A model generated the notes under the pieces. The model saw only the letters and a list, made by a program, of their open reading frames with translations. It was not told where the DNA came from and ran no database searches. This document shows, piece after piece, positions 28,283-37,258 of a DNA stretch of 64,000 nt. This DNA comes from RYN-230 sp963770535 (lineage in GTDB: Bacteria; Actinomycetota; Actinomycetes; Streptosporangiales; Streptosporangiaceae). The stretch is taken from the NCBI GenBank assembly GCA_963770535.1, contig CAVYPZ010000003.1, positions 1,426,001 to 1,490,000 on the forward strand, read 5' to 3'. Every line of letters begins with the position of its first letter. Position 1 is the stretch's first letter. Position numbers and translations under genes: made by a program.

Positions 28283-29035
28283 ATGACCCGACGTCCCTAC
28301 GTCGTGCTCAGCTGCGCGGTGTCGCTGGACGGCTATCTCGACGGGACGGGCGGGGAGCGGCTGGTGCTGTCCGGCGCGGCCGATCTGGACCGGGTGGACG
28401 CGGAGCGGGCGGCAGCGGACGCCATCCTGGTCGGCGCCGGGACCATCCGCCGGGACAATCCCCGGCTGCTCGTCCGGTCGGCGCACCGGCAGGCCGCCCG
28501 CACCGCCCGCGGGCTGCCACCCCAGCCCGCCGGTGTCACGGTCACTGCCAGCGGCGATCTGGATCCGGCGGCCCGCTTCTTCCGCGGCGCGGGAGAGGGC
28601 AGTGACCCGGAGGTGCCGCCGCGGCGCATCGTGTACGCCGCCCGGCCCGCGCTCCCGAAGCTGCGCGATCAGCTCGGCGGGCTGGCCGAGGTCGTCGACG
28701 CAGGCGATCCGCCCCAGCTCGCCGACCTGGTGTCCGACCTGGGCAGGCGCGGGGTCGGCCGCCTGATGGTCGAGGGCGGCGCCAGCCTGGGCTCCCAGTT
28801 CCTGGCCGCGGGCCTCGTCGATGAGCTGCAGCTGGCGATCGCCCCGTTCTTCGTCGGCGACCCGGCTGCACCGCGCTTCGCCGGGCCCGGCCACTACCCG
28901 GCCGGTCCCGCCCATCCGCTGCGCCTGGCCGAGGCACGGCCGGTCGGCGAGATCGTGCTGCTGCGCTACCTGGCCCCCGGCCCGGCGGCTTGCGGAGGGC
29001 CTGAGCCTCGGGAGGAGGCGGCGGCCAGTGGCTGA
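28283..29035 (+). CDS. Pyrimidine/dihydrofolate reductase-family protein (RibD C-terminal domain)
   Basis: A 250-residue NADPH-dependent reductase of the RibD_C family. ATG 28283 follows GGAGAG at 8 bases. It begins RPYVVLSCAVSLDGYLDGT, then DAILVGAGTIRRDNPRLLVR, the family's substrate and cofactor loop, and ends with GVGRLMVEGGASLGSQFLAAGLVDELQLAIAP. It overlaps the next gene, a deaminase, by 8 bases. Together the pair matches the two halves of bifunctional RibD, but in reverse order and as separate chains. The substrate may be the riboflavin pyrimidine intermediate or another one. Confidence 0.87.
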   Translation: MTRRPYVVLSCAVSLDGYLDGTGGERLVLSGAADLDRVDAERAAADAILVGAGTIRRDNPRLLVRSAHRQAARTARGLPPQPAGVTVTASGDLDPAARFFRGAGEGSDPEVPPRRIVYAARPALPKLRDQLGGLAEVVDAGDPPQLADLVSDLGRRGVGRLMVEGGASLGSQFLAAGLVDELQLAIAPFFVGDPAAPRFAGPGHYPAGPAHPLRLAEARPVGEIVLLRYLAPGPAACGGPEPREEAAASG

Positions 29036-29510
29036 CCGCGTGCCCGGCCGCGGGTCCGCCGCCACCGCGGCGGACCGCGACTGGCTGCGGGAGGCTATCG
29101 AGCTGTCCCGGCACTGCCCGCCGTCGCCGTCGGCTTTTTCCGTGGGCGCGGTGATCGTCACCGCCGGTGGCGGCACCATCGCCACCGGCTTCTCGCGGCA
29201 GCGCGACCCGCACGATCACGCGGAGGAAGGGGCCCTGGCCACGCTGGATCCGGGCGATCCCCGGCTCCCCGGGGCGACGCTGTACAGCTCGCTCGAACCA
29301 TGCAGGTTCCGCGCGTCCCGCCCCCGCCCCTGCGCCGAGCTGATCATCGCGGCTGGTGTGCGGCGGGTGGTCATCGCCTGGCTGGAGCCGCCAGTGTTCG
29401 CCCGGGGCGGGGGCGCGGAGCTGCTGCGCTCCCGCGGGGTCACCGTGGTGGAGGTCCCGGACCTGGCGGCCGGCGCGCGAGCCGTCAACGCGGCCGTACT
29501 CGGGAGCTAA
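29028..29510 (+). CDS. RibD-like zinc deaminase
   Basis: A 160-residue cytidine-deaminase-fold protein. The GTG start has GGGAGGAGG 9 bases upstream, inside the preceding gene. The zinc site is visible as HAEEGAL (His and catalytic Glu) and the cysteines in SLEPCRFRASRPRPCAELI. It corresponds to the deaminase half of RibD. Here the PC...PC spacing is 9 residues, close to the pattern in RibD (PCxxxxxxxPC). With its overlapping reductase partner it could form a complex. Other pyrimidine or pterin substrates are possible. Confidence 0.85.
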   Translation: MADRVPGRGSAATAADRDWLREAIELSRHCPPSPSAFSVGAVIVTAGGGTIATGFSRQRDPHDHAEEGALATLDPGDPRLPGATLYSSLEPCRFRASRPRPCAELIIAAGVRRVVIAWLEPPVFARGGGAELLRSRGVTVVEVPDLAAGARAVNAAVLGS

Positions 29511-29565
29511 CGCGGCAGGCCCGCCCGCCCGGCCGGTCCGCCCGGCTGGTAGCGGGGGCCAGCGC

Positions 29566-30436
29566 TCAGCTCGACGTGCCGGCCAGCTGGGGATCCTGCA
29601 GGGCGGCCCCGTAGCGCATCGCGGCGAGCTGGCCGACGGCCGGCTGGGCCCCGAGTGGCTGGGCCGTCTTCATCCCCGCCGCGTCGGCGACCGCGTCGAG
29701 GTCGAGATGGTCCGTTTCCGGCCCGATGACGCAGGGCGACAGGGCGAGGTTGGTGACGCCGGAATCGAACAGCCGTCCCGCCGCGTCGCGGATGCTGCTG
29801 GGCTCGCTCAGCGAGGCGGCCCCGACCGGAAGCGCCAGCCGCGCGGCCAGCAGCACGGCCGCCGTCCCGGCGATGGACATGGCGTCGGTCCCGAGCGCTG
29901 TGACCAGCACTCCTTCCGCCGCGCTGCTGACGATGCTGATCCGGCCGATCCGGTCACCGCGGGCCAGGCCGGCCTCGGCCAGCCGGGCATGCAAGGCCCC
30001 GGCCAGGGTCGGGTGGACGCCGAGAGCCGCGGTCTGCAGCACCGGCACGGCCGCGGCGGCTATCTCTGCGGCGATCTTCGCGTCGGCCCCCGGCTGCGGG
30101 CAGATGAGCAGCGGCACGACGACGGCCGCCGGGCCGGCCGTTCACGCTCTGGCAGGCGGCCAGGACCGCGCTGAGGCTCTCCTCCGTGCCCTCCAGGAAC
30201 CCGGCCCGTACCGTGACTCCCGGGCAGGAGTGGCTGGCCACGTCGATGATGCCGGCGGCGATATCGATGGCGGCGTCGGTGACAGCGCCGGGAACCGCCA
30301 GGATCAGCGCAGGCGCGTCGGACGGCACGGACAGCTGGTGCGGGCTGCGATGCCGGCCGGGCCGGCGGAACCGGGTGGTACGCGTCGGCAGCGCGGAGCC
30401 CCGCGCGGGCGGGCCCGAGCCTGATGGCGTGAACAC
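29566..30436 (-). CDS. CbiX/sirohydrochlorin chelatase-like protein, frameshifted
   Basis: The product falls in two frames that join near 30135 (one-base shift inside a GGCCGGCCCGGCGG run). The N-terminal half reads DAPALILAVPGAVTDAAIDI and the C-terminal half PLLICPQPGADAKIAAEI with later YGAALQDPQ. This is the tandem CbiX fold of class II chelatases, which insert Co2+ or Fe2+ into sirohydrochlorin. The usual metal-binding histidines (GSR... and H near the start) are not evident: the N-terminal segment has AVPGA where HGS is expected. It may be a non-catalytic relative. The first 40 residues are Pro/Arg-rich and disordered. Confidence 0.6.
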
Positions 30437-30439
30437 CGA

Positions 30440-30600
30440 GCCTGGGCCGGCAGCCCTGAGCCCTGTGACGGCTGGCCCGCGTCCCGTTTCGGCAACTCCG
30501 ACCCTCGCGCCGGCAGGCTTGAGCCGCGCACCGGAAGCCCTGAGCCCCGCGCCGGCAGGTTCGGCCTGCGCGCGGGAAGGTCAGGGGGAGGTCCCTGATC
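30440..30600. repeat. Degenerate 20-30-bp repeats between CbiX-like gene and nucS
   Basis: Several diverged copies of a unit like CCCTGAGCCCCGCGCCGGCA follow one another here (for example at about 30463, 30520 and 30540). They do not form a supported gene, though frames remain open through them. They look like a decaying GC-rich minisatellite. Confidence 0.45.
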
Positions 30601-30655
30601 AGTACCCATAACCGGGCCATCGTAGCCAGCCTGGGAATCGTGCGCGCCCAGAACC

Positions 30656-31315
30656 TCAGAACAGCCGCAGGGTGCCGTCCTCGGCGCCGCGCAGGGAGTC
30701 ATAGTCGAGGATCAGGCACCGGATGCCGCGGTCTTCGGCCAGCACCCGGGCCTGCGGCTTGATCTCCTGGGCTGCGAAGATGCCGCGCACCGGGGCGAGC
30801 AGCGGATCACGGTTGAGCAGGTCCAGGTACCGGGTGAGCTGCTCGACCCCGTCGATTTCGCCGCGGCGCTTGATCTCGATGGCCACGCAGCTTCCGTCGG
30901 CGTCGCGGCACATGAGGTCCACCGGGCCGATCGCGGTCGGGTATTCCCGGCGGATCAGCCGCCATCCGTCGCCGAGGACCTGCATCTGCGCGGCCAGCAG
31001 TTCCTGCAGGTGCGACTCGGCGCCGTCCTTGACCAGGCCGGGGTCGACCCCCAGGTCGTAGGCGGAGTCACTGATGATCTCCTCGATGGCGATCGTCAGC
31101 GTCTCGCCCGACTTGCCTGTCACTACCCACCGTCCCGGCTCCTCGGCCAGCCGGCAGGGCGGGGACATCCAGTTCAGCGGTTTATAGGAGCCGCCGTCGG
31201 AGTGAACGAGGACCGAGCCGTCCGCCTTGATCATGATGAGCCTGGTGGCCGGGGCCAGCCGGGCCGACAGGCGACCCGCGTAATCTACGCTGCACCGGGC
31301 GATGACGAGTCGCAC
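30656..31315 (-). CDS. nucS: Mismatch-specific endonuclease NucS/EndoMS
   Basis: Cuts both strands at G-T, G-G and T-T mismatches; it provides the actinobacterial replacement for MutS/MutL repair. GTG 31315 is the natural start because it gives MRLVIARCSVDYAGRLSARL like Streptomyces and mycobacterial NucS; longer open sequence upstream is not conserved. The 219 residues include YKPLNWMSPPC in the N-terminal dimer domain and the PD-(D/E)XK nuclease core GPVDLMCRD and VAIEIKRRG. The end, GAEDGTLRLF, is a likely beta-clamp-binding tail. It is divergent from the NUDIX gene over 35 bp. Confidence 0.96.
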   Translation of the reverse strand: MRLVIARCSVDYAGRLSARLAPATRLIMIKADGSVLVHSDGGSYKPLNWMSPPCRLAEEPGRWVVTGKSGETLTIAIEEIISDSAYDLGVDPGLVKDGAESHLQELLAAQMQVLGDGWRLIRREYPTAIGPVDLMCRDADGSCVAIEIKRRGEIDGVEQLTRYLDLLNRDPLLAPVRGIFAAQEIKPQARVLAEDRGIRCLILDYDSLRGAEDGTLRLF

Positions 31316-31350
31316 GGAAGCCAACTGTAGCGGGCAGGAGGAGATGCCGG

Positions 31351-31818
31351 GTGCCCAAGCGGAGCGCGGCCCTGCTGGTCTACCGCCGCGGCGGCCAGGA
31401 CGGGCCTGAGGTGCTGATCGCGCACATGGGCGGCCCCTTCTGGGCGGGGAAGGACGCCCGTGCCTGGTCCATCCCCAAGGGCGAGTACGACGCTGCCGAG
31501 GATCCCCTGGCCGCGGCGCGGCGTGAGTTCGAGGAGGAGATAGGCTCACCCGCCCCCCAGGGAGCCGTGGCCGACCTGGGGGAGCAGCGCCAGCCCGGCG
31601 GCAAGGTCATCGTGACCTACGCGGTCGAGGGGGACCTGGACCTGTCCGGATTCCGGAGCAACACGTTCACGATGGAGTGGCCCCGCGGCTCAGGACAGGA
31701 AAGGGAGTTCCCCGAGATGGACCGGGCCGAGTGGATGAGCCTGGAACGCGCCTCCCGGATGCTGGTGAAGGGGCAGGTCCCGATCCTCGATGCGCTGCGC
31801 GCCCATCTCATGGGCTGA
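31351..31818 (+). CDS. NUDIX hydrolase
   Basis: A 155-residue hydrolase of nucleoside diphosphate derivatives. The GTG start has AGGAGGAG upstream. The Nudix box is complete: GEYDAAEDPLAAARREFEEEIG fits the Gx5Ex7REUxEExGU pattern and binds Mg2+. The flanks AWSIPKGEY and FTMEWPRGSGQEREFPEMDRAEW are typical of the Ap4A/mutT-like subfamily seen in actinobacteria. Diverging from nucS, it may share genome-maintenance control. The substrate is unknown. The 3' 129 bases overlap antisense the extended end of the GH26-like gene. Confidence 0.9.
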   Translation: MPKRSAALLVYRRGGQDGPEVLIAHMGGPFWAGKDARAWSIPKGEYDAAEDPLAAARREFEEEIGSPAPQGAVADLGEQRQPGGKVIVTYAVEGDLDLSGFRSNTFTMEWPRGSGQEREFPEMDRAEWMSLERASRMLVKGQVPILDALRAHLMG

Positions 31819-32754
31819 TCGAGCCTCATCGGGGCGGCGTCCCAGGCTGAATGCGTTCTCGGCCGTCTGGTGGCCTTCGATGCGCCAGTCCTCGTTGTAG
31901 ATCCCCTTGTCCTGAGCCATGTCGAACCACACCAGGCCGAGTGTCTTGTACTGGGCCACGCCGTTGAACAGGTCGGGGATCTGGGCGAGCCGGTCACCGT
32001 GAGGCCCGACGGCGGTCTCCGATATGAGGATCGGTTTACTGGTAATTTTCTGCACCTGGCCGATGGTCGGGCCGAAGACCTTTTTGAACGTGTCGCTCTG
32101 GTTGAAGTAATACCCGTCGATCCCGACCCAGGTGACGTACGCCCGGCCCGGCCACCATGAGGCGATGGGCCCGGTCCTCGGGCCGTCCTGGTTGACCGTC
32201 CACAGCCAGGTGACGTTATCTGCGCCTTCGTCGTGGAAGACTTCGACGATGTGGCGCCATGCCGCGATGAACGTTGCGGGCTTGACGTGCGTGTATCCCC
32301 AGGAGTACCAGTTGGCGTTCATTTCGTGCCCGAAGCCGATAACCACTGAGTGGCCGTAATCCCGCACGCTGTCGGCGTACGTGCGGAGGTAGTTGTCGTA
32401 GGCGCCTCCGGCGATGGCGGAGACCGAGGCGTAGGTCGGATCGATCTGGATGTACGGGATGATGTGATGACGGTAGAGCTTGTTCGCGAATGATGAGGCG
32501 AAGGGCTCGGCCCATCCGCTGTAGTAACCCACGAGGTTGGGCTGCTTCTGCACCGTGTGCGCGAACTGCGCCACTGGCGCGTAGTCCGGCGGAACACCTG
32601 GCTCATAAACGCCCAGATAGCCAGGCCGAGCTGGACGGCAGGTGCGCGTGCACCCGCCCGATGTCGTAGCGGAACCTCAGATGGCTGCCGGTCATCGCGA
32701 GCGAGACGCAGGCCACCACCACGGCAAGGAGCAGCAGCAGGCGATATCTCATGC
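31690..32754 (-). CDS. GH26-like membrane-anchored hydrolase A, one frameshift (island cassette 1)
   Basis: A beta-mannanase-family (GH26) TIM barrel facing outside. The ATG at 32754 overlaps the GT2 stop (ATGA). The N-terminus MRYRLLLLLAVVVACVSLA is a signal or anchor helix. A +1 shift near 32620 (extra T in GCCTGGCTAT) separates it from YLGVYEPGVPPDY. The barrel then shows NLVGYYSGWAEPF, the general-acid glutamate in GFGHEMNANWYSWG and the nucleophile in ISETAVGP, both conserved. TWLWTVNQ and YVTWVGIDGYY are family motifs. The C-terminus runs past the expected end (after NEDWRIEG) and overlaps the NUDIX gene, so a stop was probably lost or a further indel exists. Confidence 0.85.
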
Positions 32755-34308
32755 GGTGGCCTTTCCAGGGAAGATGACGCGGCTCACCACTGCCAGGTTG
32801 AGCAGTCCGAAGAACAGCAGGGCGGCGGGCTGCCAGGAGCCCGAGGCTGAGCGCCAGAGTGCCAGCAGGACCCACAGCACGGCCATGCTGCCGCTCCACC
32901 AGGTCACCCCGATCCGGAACCGGGGAAGCGAGCTCCCGGGTGTCCGGGTGGGGTGCCAGCTCATCGACGTGCCGCGGATGCCGTCCCACAGGGAGAACAC
33001 GTGGGCCCAGCCCCGGGCGATGCCCAGCGGCCAGACGGAGGGCCCGTACGGCGCGCGATGCCAGAGCGGGTAGAGGATGGCGCCGGTCGCGAAGGCCGGG
33101 ATCAGGATGACGAAATTCCGCAGCCGGATCGCGTCCGGCAGGAAGACCAGCATGATCACGGGAAGCAGCGGGCCGAAGAAGACCAGCAGCGCTGTGTAGA
33201 CGTAGTAGAAGAACCCGGAGATGAACGTCAGCCGGGCCGGCAGGCCCATCTTGATCGACCAGAGCCGGCGCGAGCACACGATGCCCACGTTCCCGGCGCA
33301 CCAGCGATACTGCTGGCGGACGAACGCGTCGAGGCTGTTGGGGCAGATCCCGGTGGACAGGATGATCGGCAGGTAGGTGACGGACCACCCGTCCCGCATG
33401 ACGTTCAGCCCGGTGTGCACGTCCTCGGCGTAGGGAATGAGGGCTGCGCCACCTTGCGGCTCCAGGGCTTTCCGCCGGTAAACCGCCGAGGTCCCGACGC
33501 AGACCGCCGCGCCAAAGCGGTTCCGGGCGACCTGGATCGCCCGGTAGAACACCTCCTGGACCGAGCCCGCCGCGTTCTCCAGCCACGACTGGGCGGGGCC
33601 TTCGCGGAAGAACTGCGGGGTCTGCACGATGCCGAGGGACGGATCGTCCATGTAGGGCAGGGTCTCGGCCAGGAAGTCGGCCCGCGGCGCGAAGTCGGCA
33701 TCGAAGATGACGATGAACTCGCTGCTTGTGCGCGCGAACGCGTACCGCAGGTTCCCGCTCTTCTTATGAATCCGATCCCCGGGACGCCGGATGTAACACA
33801 GCCCGAGCGACGCGGCCAGGTCCTGTGCCTCATCGGAGGGGCCGTCGTCCAGCACATACGCCTGAATCGGGCCGGGATACGCCGCCAGCAGCCCGCACAC
33901 CGCCGTCCAGGTGTTGCGCAGCATCTCGATGGGCTCTCCGCAGATCGGCAGGTAGACGTCCACAGCGGGGTACGCCAGCGGCTTCCAGGCCTGGATGCGG
34001 GCCTGGTGGGCCGCCAGGTGGAAGCCACGGCCGCTGAAGTTCACCGGCAGGCAGACCACCTGGTACAGGGCGTAACTCCCGGTGAAGATCATGAACGGCC
34101 AGAGCAGCGGATCCTGGGCCTCGAACCGGATCTGGCTGATGATGAGACAGGTCGCGCTGATCGCGAGAATCGTCGTCAGGTAAGGCAGATTACGCTGGAG
34201 ATACGCATATTTTTCGAGGTCATCGGGTGGCTGCGGCAGGGTCAGCCGCGGAGGTCGGGCTTCCCTGATGGCGGTCCGTGGGACCGGTGCGTGGCCAGTG
34301 GTGGTCAC
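32749..34308 (-). CDS. CesA-like processive glycosyltransferase (GT2) A
   Basis: A 519-residue membrane synthase of the cellulose-synthase superfamily. Two helices precede the cytosolic GT-A domain, which has YVLDDGPSDEA, the DxD-like IVIFDADFAPR, TPQFFREG, AEDVHTG and the processivity motif QQYRW. Four or five helices follow and would form a translocation channel. It therefore probably polymerises a beta-linked glycan and exports it. GTG 34308 overlaps the GT39 stop (GTGA) and its own stop overlaps GH26-A. No PilZ domain is seen, so direct c-di-GMP control as in BcsA is unlikely. Glucose and mannose donors are both possible. Confidence 0.9.
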   Translation of the reverse strand: MTTTGHAPVPRTAIREARPPRLTLPQPPDDLEKYAYLQRNLPYLTTILAISATCLIISQIRFEAQDPLLWPFMIFTGSYALYQVVCLPVNFSGRGFHLAAHQARIQAWKPLAYPAVDVYLPICGEPIEMLRNTWTAVCGLLAAYPGPIQAYVLDDGPSDEAQDLAASLGLCYIRRPGDRIHKKSGNLRYAFARTSSEFIVIFDADFAPRADFLAETLPYMDDPSLGIVQTPQFFREGPAQSWLENAAGSVQEVFYRAIQVARNRFGAAVCVGTSAVYRRKALEPQGGAALIPYAEDVHTGLNVMRDGWSVTYLPIILSTGICPNSLDAFVRQQYRWCAGNVGIVCSRRLWSIKMGLPARLTFISGFFYYVYTALLVFFGPLLPVIMLVFLPDAIRLRNFVILIPAFATGAILYPLWHRAPYGPSVWPLGIARGWAHVFSLWDGIRGTSMSWHPTRTPGSSLPRFRIGVTWWSGSMAVLWVLLALWRSASGSWQPAALLFFGLLNLAVVSRVIFPGKATA

Positions 34309-35980
34309 TTGGCTGGCTCATATCGGTAAATGATGTAGGTGCCCTTGGTGGTGCCGATGTAGTACGGCACCACATCGATGGTCTTGTAGTAGCGGCTGCG
34401 ATGGACTTCGGTCGCGATCCGATGGTCCAGGGCAGTGGTGTCGGCGAAGTTGAGCGCGATGATGGAGAAGTAGTGCTGGGCGATGTACCGGTCGTAGGCG
34501 GCGGGGTCGCCGGCGCCGACGACGCCACCGTGGGTGGGACCGCCGGTGTTGGTGCCGCCGGGCAGGACGATGTTGCGGGTGCTGGACCAGCGTTGCCAGT
34601 TGTGGCCGGCATCCAGGTAGTACTCGGCGATGGAGGGGTCCTCGACGAGCAGGTGGCCGGTGCCGTGGCTGGCCAGGGGGCGGAGGATCGCGATGAAGCT
34701 GGCTGAGTTAGGCCAGCTGGTGGCGAATTCCCGCGACTGGGTGGCGCCCAGGGACAGGGGAAAGGCCAGGGCGATGACGCATGCCGCGCAGCTCAGTGTA
34801 CGGGGCTGGCCGGCGGGCGCGGAGGTGATGAACCGGTTCGACGGCATAACCGGCGGCGATAGCCGCGAACCAGGCGCCCAGGCCAACGTGCTTGTTCAGC
34901 GCGTCCAGGGTGTGCAGGTGTGCCTGCTCCAGCGGCCCGACCAGGGCGGCGGCGGTCAGGATGGCGAGCAGCCACGTCTGGGCCGTGTGGCGGCGGCTGA
35001 CCCAGCTGGTCGACCACACCGCAGAGGGCGAGGACGATGATGACGCCGGTCCAGGACCACGCGTCAGCGAGCACGCGCAGCGGGGAGGCGGCGCCGGCCG
35101 AGCGGCCCAAGGTTGTCTGAGTGATCCCCTGCCAGTAGCTGTTCCCGCCCAGCAGCACTGCGGCAAGGAGCAGAGCGACCAGCACGGTCAGCAGGGCCCC
35201 GCAGCGGCGCGCCGCGAGCCTGCGGCCGGACGGCAGGGCGATGACCAGCGCCAAGGCCACGACGACCGGGTCGAACAGGGCTGAGGAGTACGCCGTGGCG
35301 TTGGCCAGCGCGAGGACCGCGCCCGCCGCCGCCATCCGGCCGGAGGCTTCCTGCCGCTCACCCGCGCTGGCTACCAGCCAGGCCGCCAGGGCAAGCAGGA
35401 ACAGTGACATGGCGTCGTAGGTGGCGAACGCCCCCAGGTGCAGCGTCGGGCCCGCCACTGCGAAGAGCGCGGCGGCGAAGAACCCGGCCTGCCGCCCGAA
35501 TAGCCGGCCCGTCACATTCCACAGCAGGACGGTTGCGCCGAGCATGAACACCAGCGACAGCACCCGGGCTCCGGCCAGGCCGCCCAGGCTGTCCGCCAGC
35601 GCCCCCAGCGGCGGGTACATGACCGGGGCCCCGGAGAAGTAGGCGGAAAACGGGGGGACCGACGCTCCATGGAGCCAGTGCGCCCACTCCAGGTGCCCGG
35701 CCCACAGATAAGCGGCTTCATCCTCGAACGCCGTATCAGCACCGAGCAACCGCACCGACAGCAATGTCTGTACCACCAGTACCGCCAGCAACGGCAAACC
35801 GGACCGGGCTCCCGAACCCGTGAACCATCCGTCGCCAGGCGCCGTTTTACGTGCATGCCTGGTAGTGCCGGCGGATTCCCCGGTCCTGGCTGCGGCCGGG
35901 CCGGGGCCTCTCTTTTCCTGTGTGGATCCCCCCGCAAGCTGCGACGAGAGCAGATCTCTGCCTGCCTGGCCGTGATCCAT
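34305..35980 (-). CDS. GT39/ArnT-like membrane glycosyltransferase A, two frameshifts
   Basis: A multi-spanning enzyme of the PMT/ArnT (PMT_2) kind, using a polyprenyl-phosphate sugar. The first luminal loop holds the acidic motif TAFEDEAAYLWAGHLEWAHW and the FSGAPVMYPPLGALAD segment. Frames must be joined near 35020 (restoring LALAVWSTSWVSRRH) and near 34848 (restoring VEPFITSAPAGQPRTL), each by removing one base. The C-terminal extracytoplasmic part has SIAEYYLDAGHNWQRWSST and ends YIIYRYEPAK. The corrected length is about 558 residues. It leads the GT39-GT2-GH26 cassette with 4-bp overlaps. Confidence 0.82.
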
Positions 35981-36040
35981 AGGCGCACCTGCCTGCGCTC
36001 AGGGACGGCCAGGGGTATATTGCGGCCACCCCCCGCCGCC
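35973..36040 (-). promoter_or_regulatory. Conserved leader of island cassette 1
   Basis: The bases around and just upstream of the GT39-A start match those upstream of GT39-B (52411-52485): TGATCCA, then GCACCTGCCTGC (35985-35996), then a GTATA-containing stretch and a C-rich run in the same order. This suggests a shared promoter or 5' leader copied with the cassette. The remaining bases to 36199 hold no recognised feature. Confidence 0.5.
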
Positions 36041-36199
36041 CACGTACATCGGGCTGGATCGACACATGCCCGTACGGATACCACTAGTCCGGGTACCGCG
36101 TACGAAAGAGTAGTGTTCGGTTGCCGCAGGATGGGGCATGTTTGCCGATTTGAGTCCCCGCCTGGTAACGCAACGGAAAACTTGGGAGCCTTCCGCAGG

Positions 36200-37258
36200 T
36201 CACGGGCGGGCCAGGGTCAGTGAGGACGCGCCCCGCCGGAACGCCGCCGCGGCGGGCTGGCTGTCTTCGATACGCCAGTCCTGATGGTAGATCCCCTGGT
36301 GCTGGGCAATGTCGAACCAGACCAGCCCGAGGGTCTGGTACTGCCGCATCCCATCGAACAGGCCCTGGATTTTCGTGGACTGACCGGCCTGGGGACCCAC
36401 GGCGGTCTCCGAGAGCAGCAGCGGCTTCCTGGTGAAGGCCCGCACCTGGACGATGGTCTGGCCGAACACGGTAGCGAAGGTGCTGGACGGGCGGTAGTAG
36501 TAGCCGTCGATGCCGACCCAGGTGACATAGCGCGCCCCCGGCCACCATGAGGCAATCGGGCCCGTGCTGGGAAGGTCCTGGTTGATCGTCCACAGCCAGG
36601 TGACGTTGTCAGCGCCCTGGCCGCGGAACAGCGACACGATGTGCCGCCACGCCGCCACGAACGTCCGTGCCGGGACATGCCCGTAGCCCCACGAGTACCA
36701 CCCAGCGTTCATCTCATGCCCGAAGCCGATGATCACAGGATGGCCGAAGCCCCGGACACTGTCGGCAAACGAACGCAGATAACGGTCGTAACTGCCAGCC
36801 GCGATCGCGGGGATCGACGCATGGGTCGGATCCATCTGCAGGATCGTGACGGCCCCGTGCCTGCGGACTGTCTCCGCGAACGATCTCTTGAAGGGCTCGC
36901 GCCAGCCGCCGTAGTACCCGACAAGGTTAGGGCGCCTGCCTGCTGTCGCCGCGAAGTCGGTCACGGGCTGGAAGGTGACCGGCGGGCCCTTTTCATAGAC
37001 ACCCAGGTACGAGGCCGACCTGCTAGGTAGAGGTCCGGGCGCAGCCGTGAGGGCGGATGGGGAAGCAGAAACGCCGAGAATCACGGCCAAGGTCACTGCG
37101 GAAATGCTGATCGCAATGGCTACGATGATTATCAGCCTTGACTTTGAGGCGCCCTTGATCCCAAGCGACCAGCCTGCATCGGCTGTCAGTCCACGCAGCT
37201 TCGCTCGGCTGCGCGACCGTGCCTTCTCGATGGCCCCATTGGTTACCTCAGGGGCCAT
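36200..37258 (-). CDS. GH26-like membrane-anchored hydrolase B
   Basis: An intact 352-residue GH26-like protein. ATG 37258 overlaps the polyprenol-mannose synthase stop by 11 bases. A cytoplasmic basic N-terminus is followed by a membrane helix (LIIIVAIAISISAVTLAVIL), so it is a type II membrane protein. The barrel shows YLGVYEKGPPVTF, NLVGYYGGWREPF, acid/base Glu in GFGHEMNAGWYSWG, VTWLWTINQ, and the nucleophile in LLSETAVGP. The end HQDWRIEDSQPAAAAFRRGA is the standard C-terminus of this group. Substrate inferred from the family: a mannan-like surface polymer. Confidence 0.9.
   Translation of the reverse strand: MAPEVTNGAIEKARSRSRAKLRGLTADAGWSLGIKGASKSRLIIIVAIAISISAVTLAVILGVSASPSALTAAPGPLPSRSASYLGVYEKGPPVTFQPVTDFAATAGRRPNLVGYYGGWREPFKRSFAETVRRHGAVTILQMDPTHASIPAIAAGSYDRYLRSFADSVRGFGHPVIIGFGHEMNAGWYSWGYGHVPARTFVAAWRHIVSLFRGQGADNVTWLWTINQDLPSTGPIASWWPGARYVTWVGIDGYYYRPSSTFATVFGQTIVQVRAFTRKPLLLSETAVGPQAGQSTKIQGLFDGMRQYQTLGLVWFDIAQHQGIYHQDWRIEDSQPAAAAFRRGASSLTLARP

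Noticed and set aside
32749..34308. Classic cellulose synthase BcsA
   Set aside because: No PilZ domain and no bcsB/bcsC-type neighbours; only CesA-superfamily membership is supported.
35981..36199. Riboswitch (c-di-GMP or c-di-AMP type) upstream of GT39-A
   Set aside because: I looked for the conserved cores but could not align them; only the cassette-shared leader is supported.
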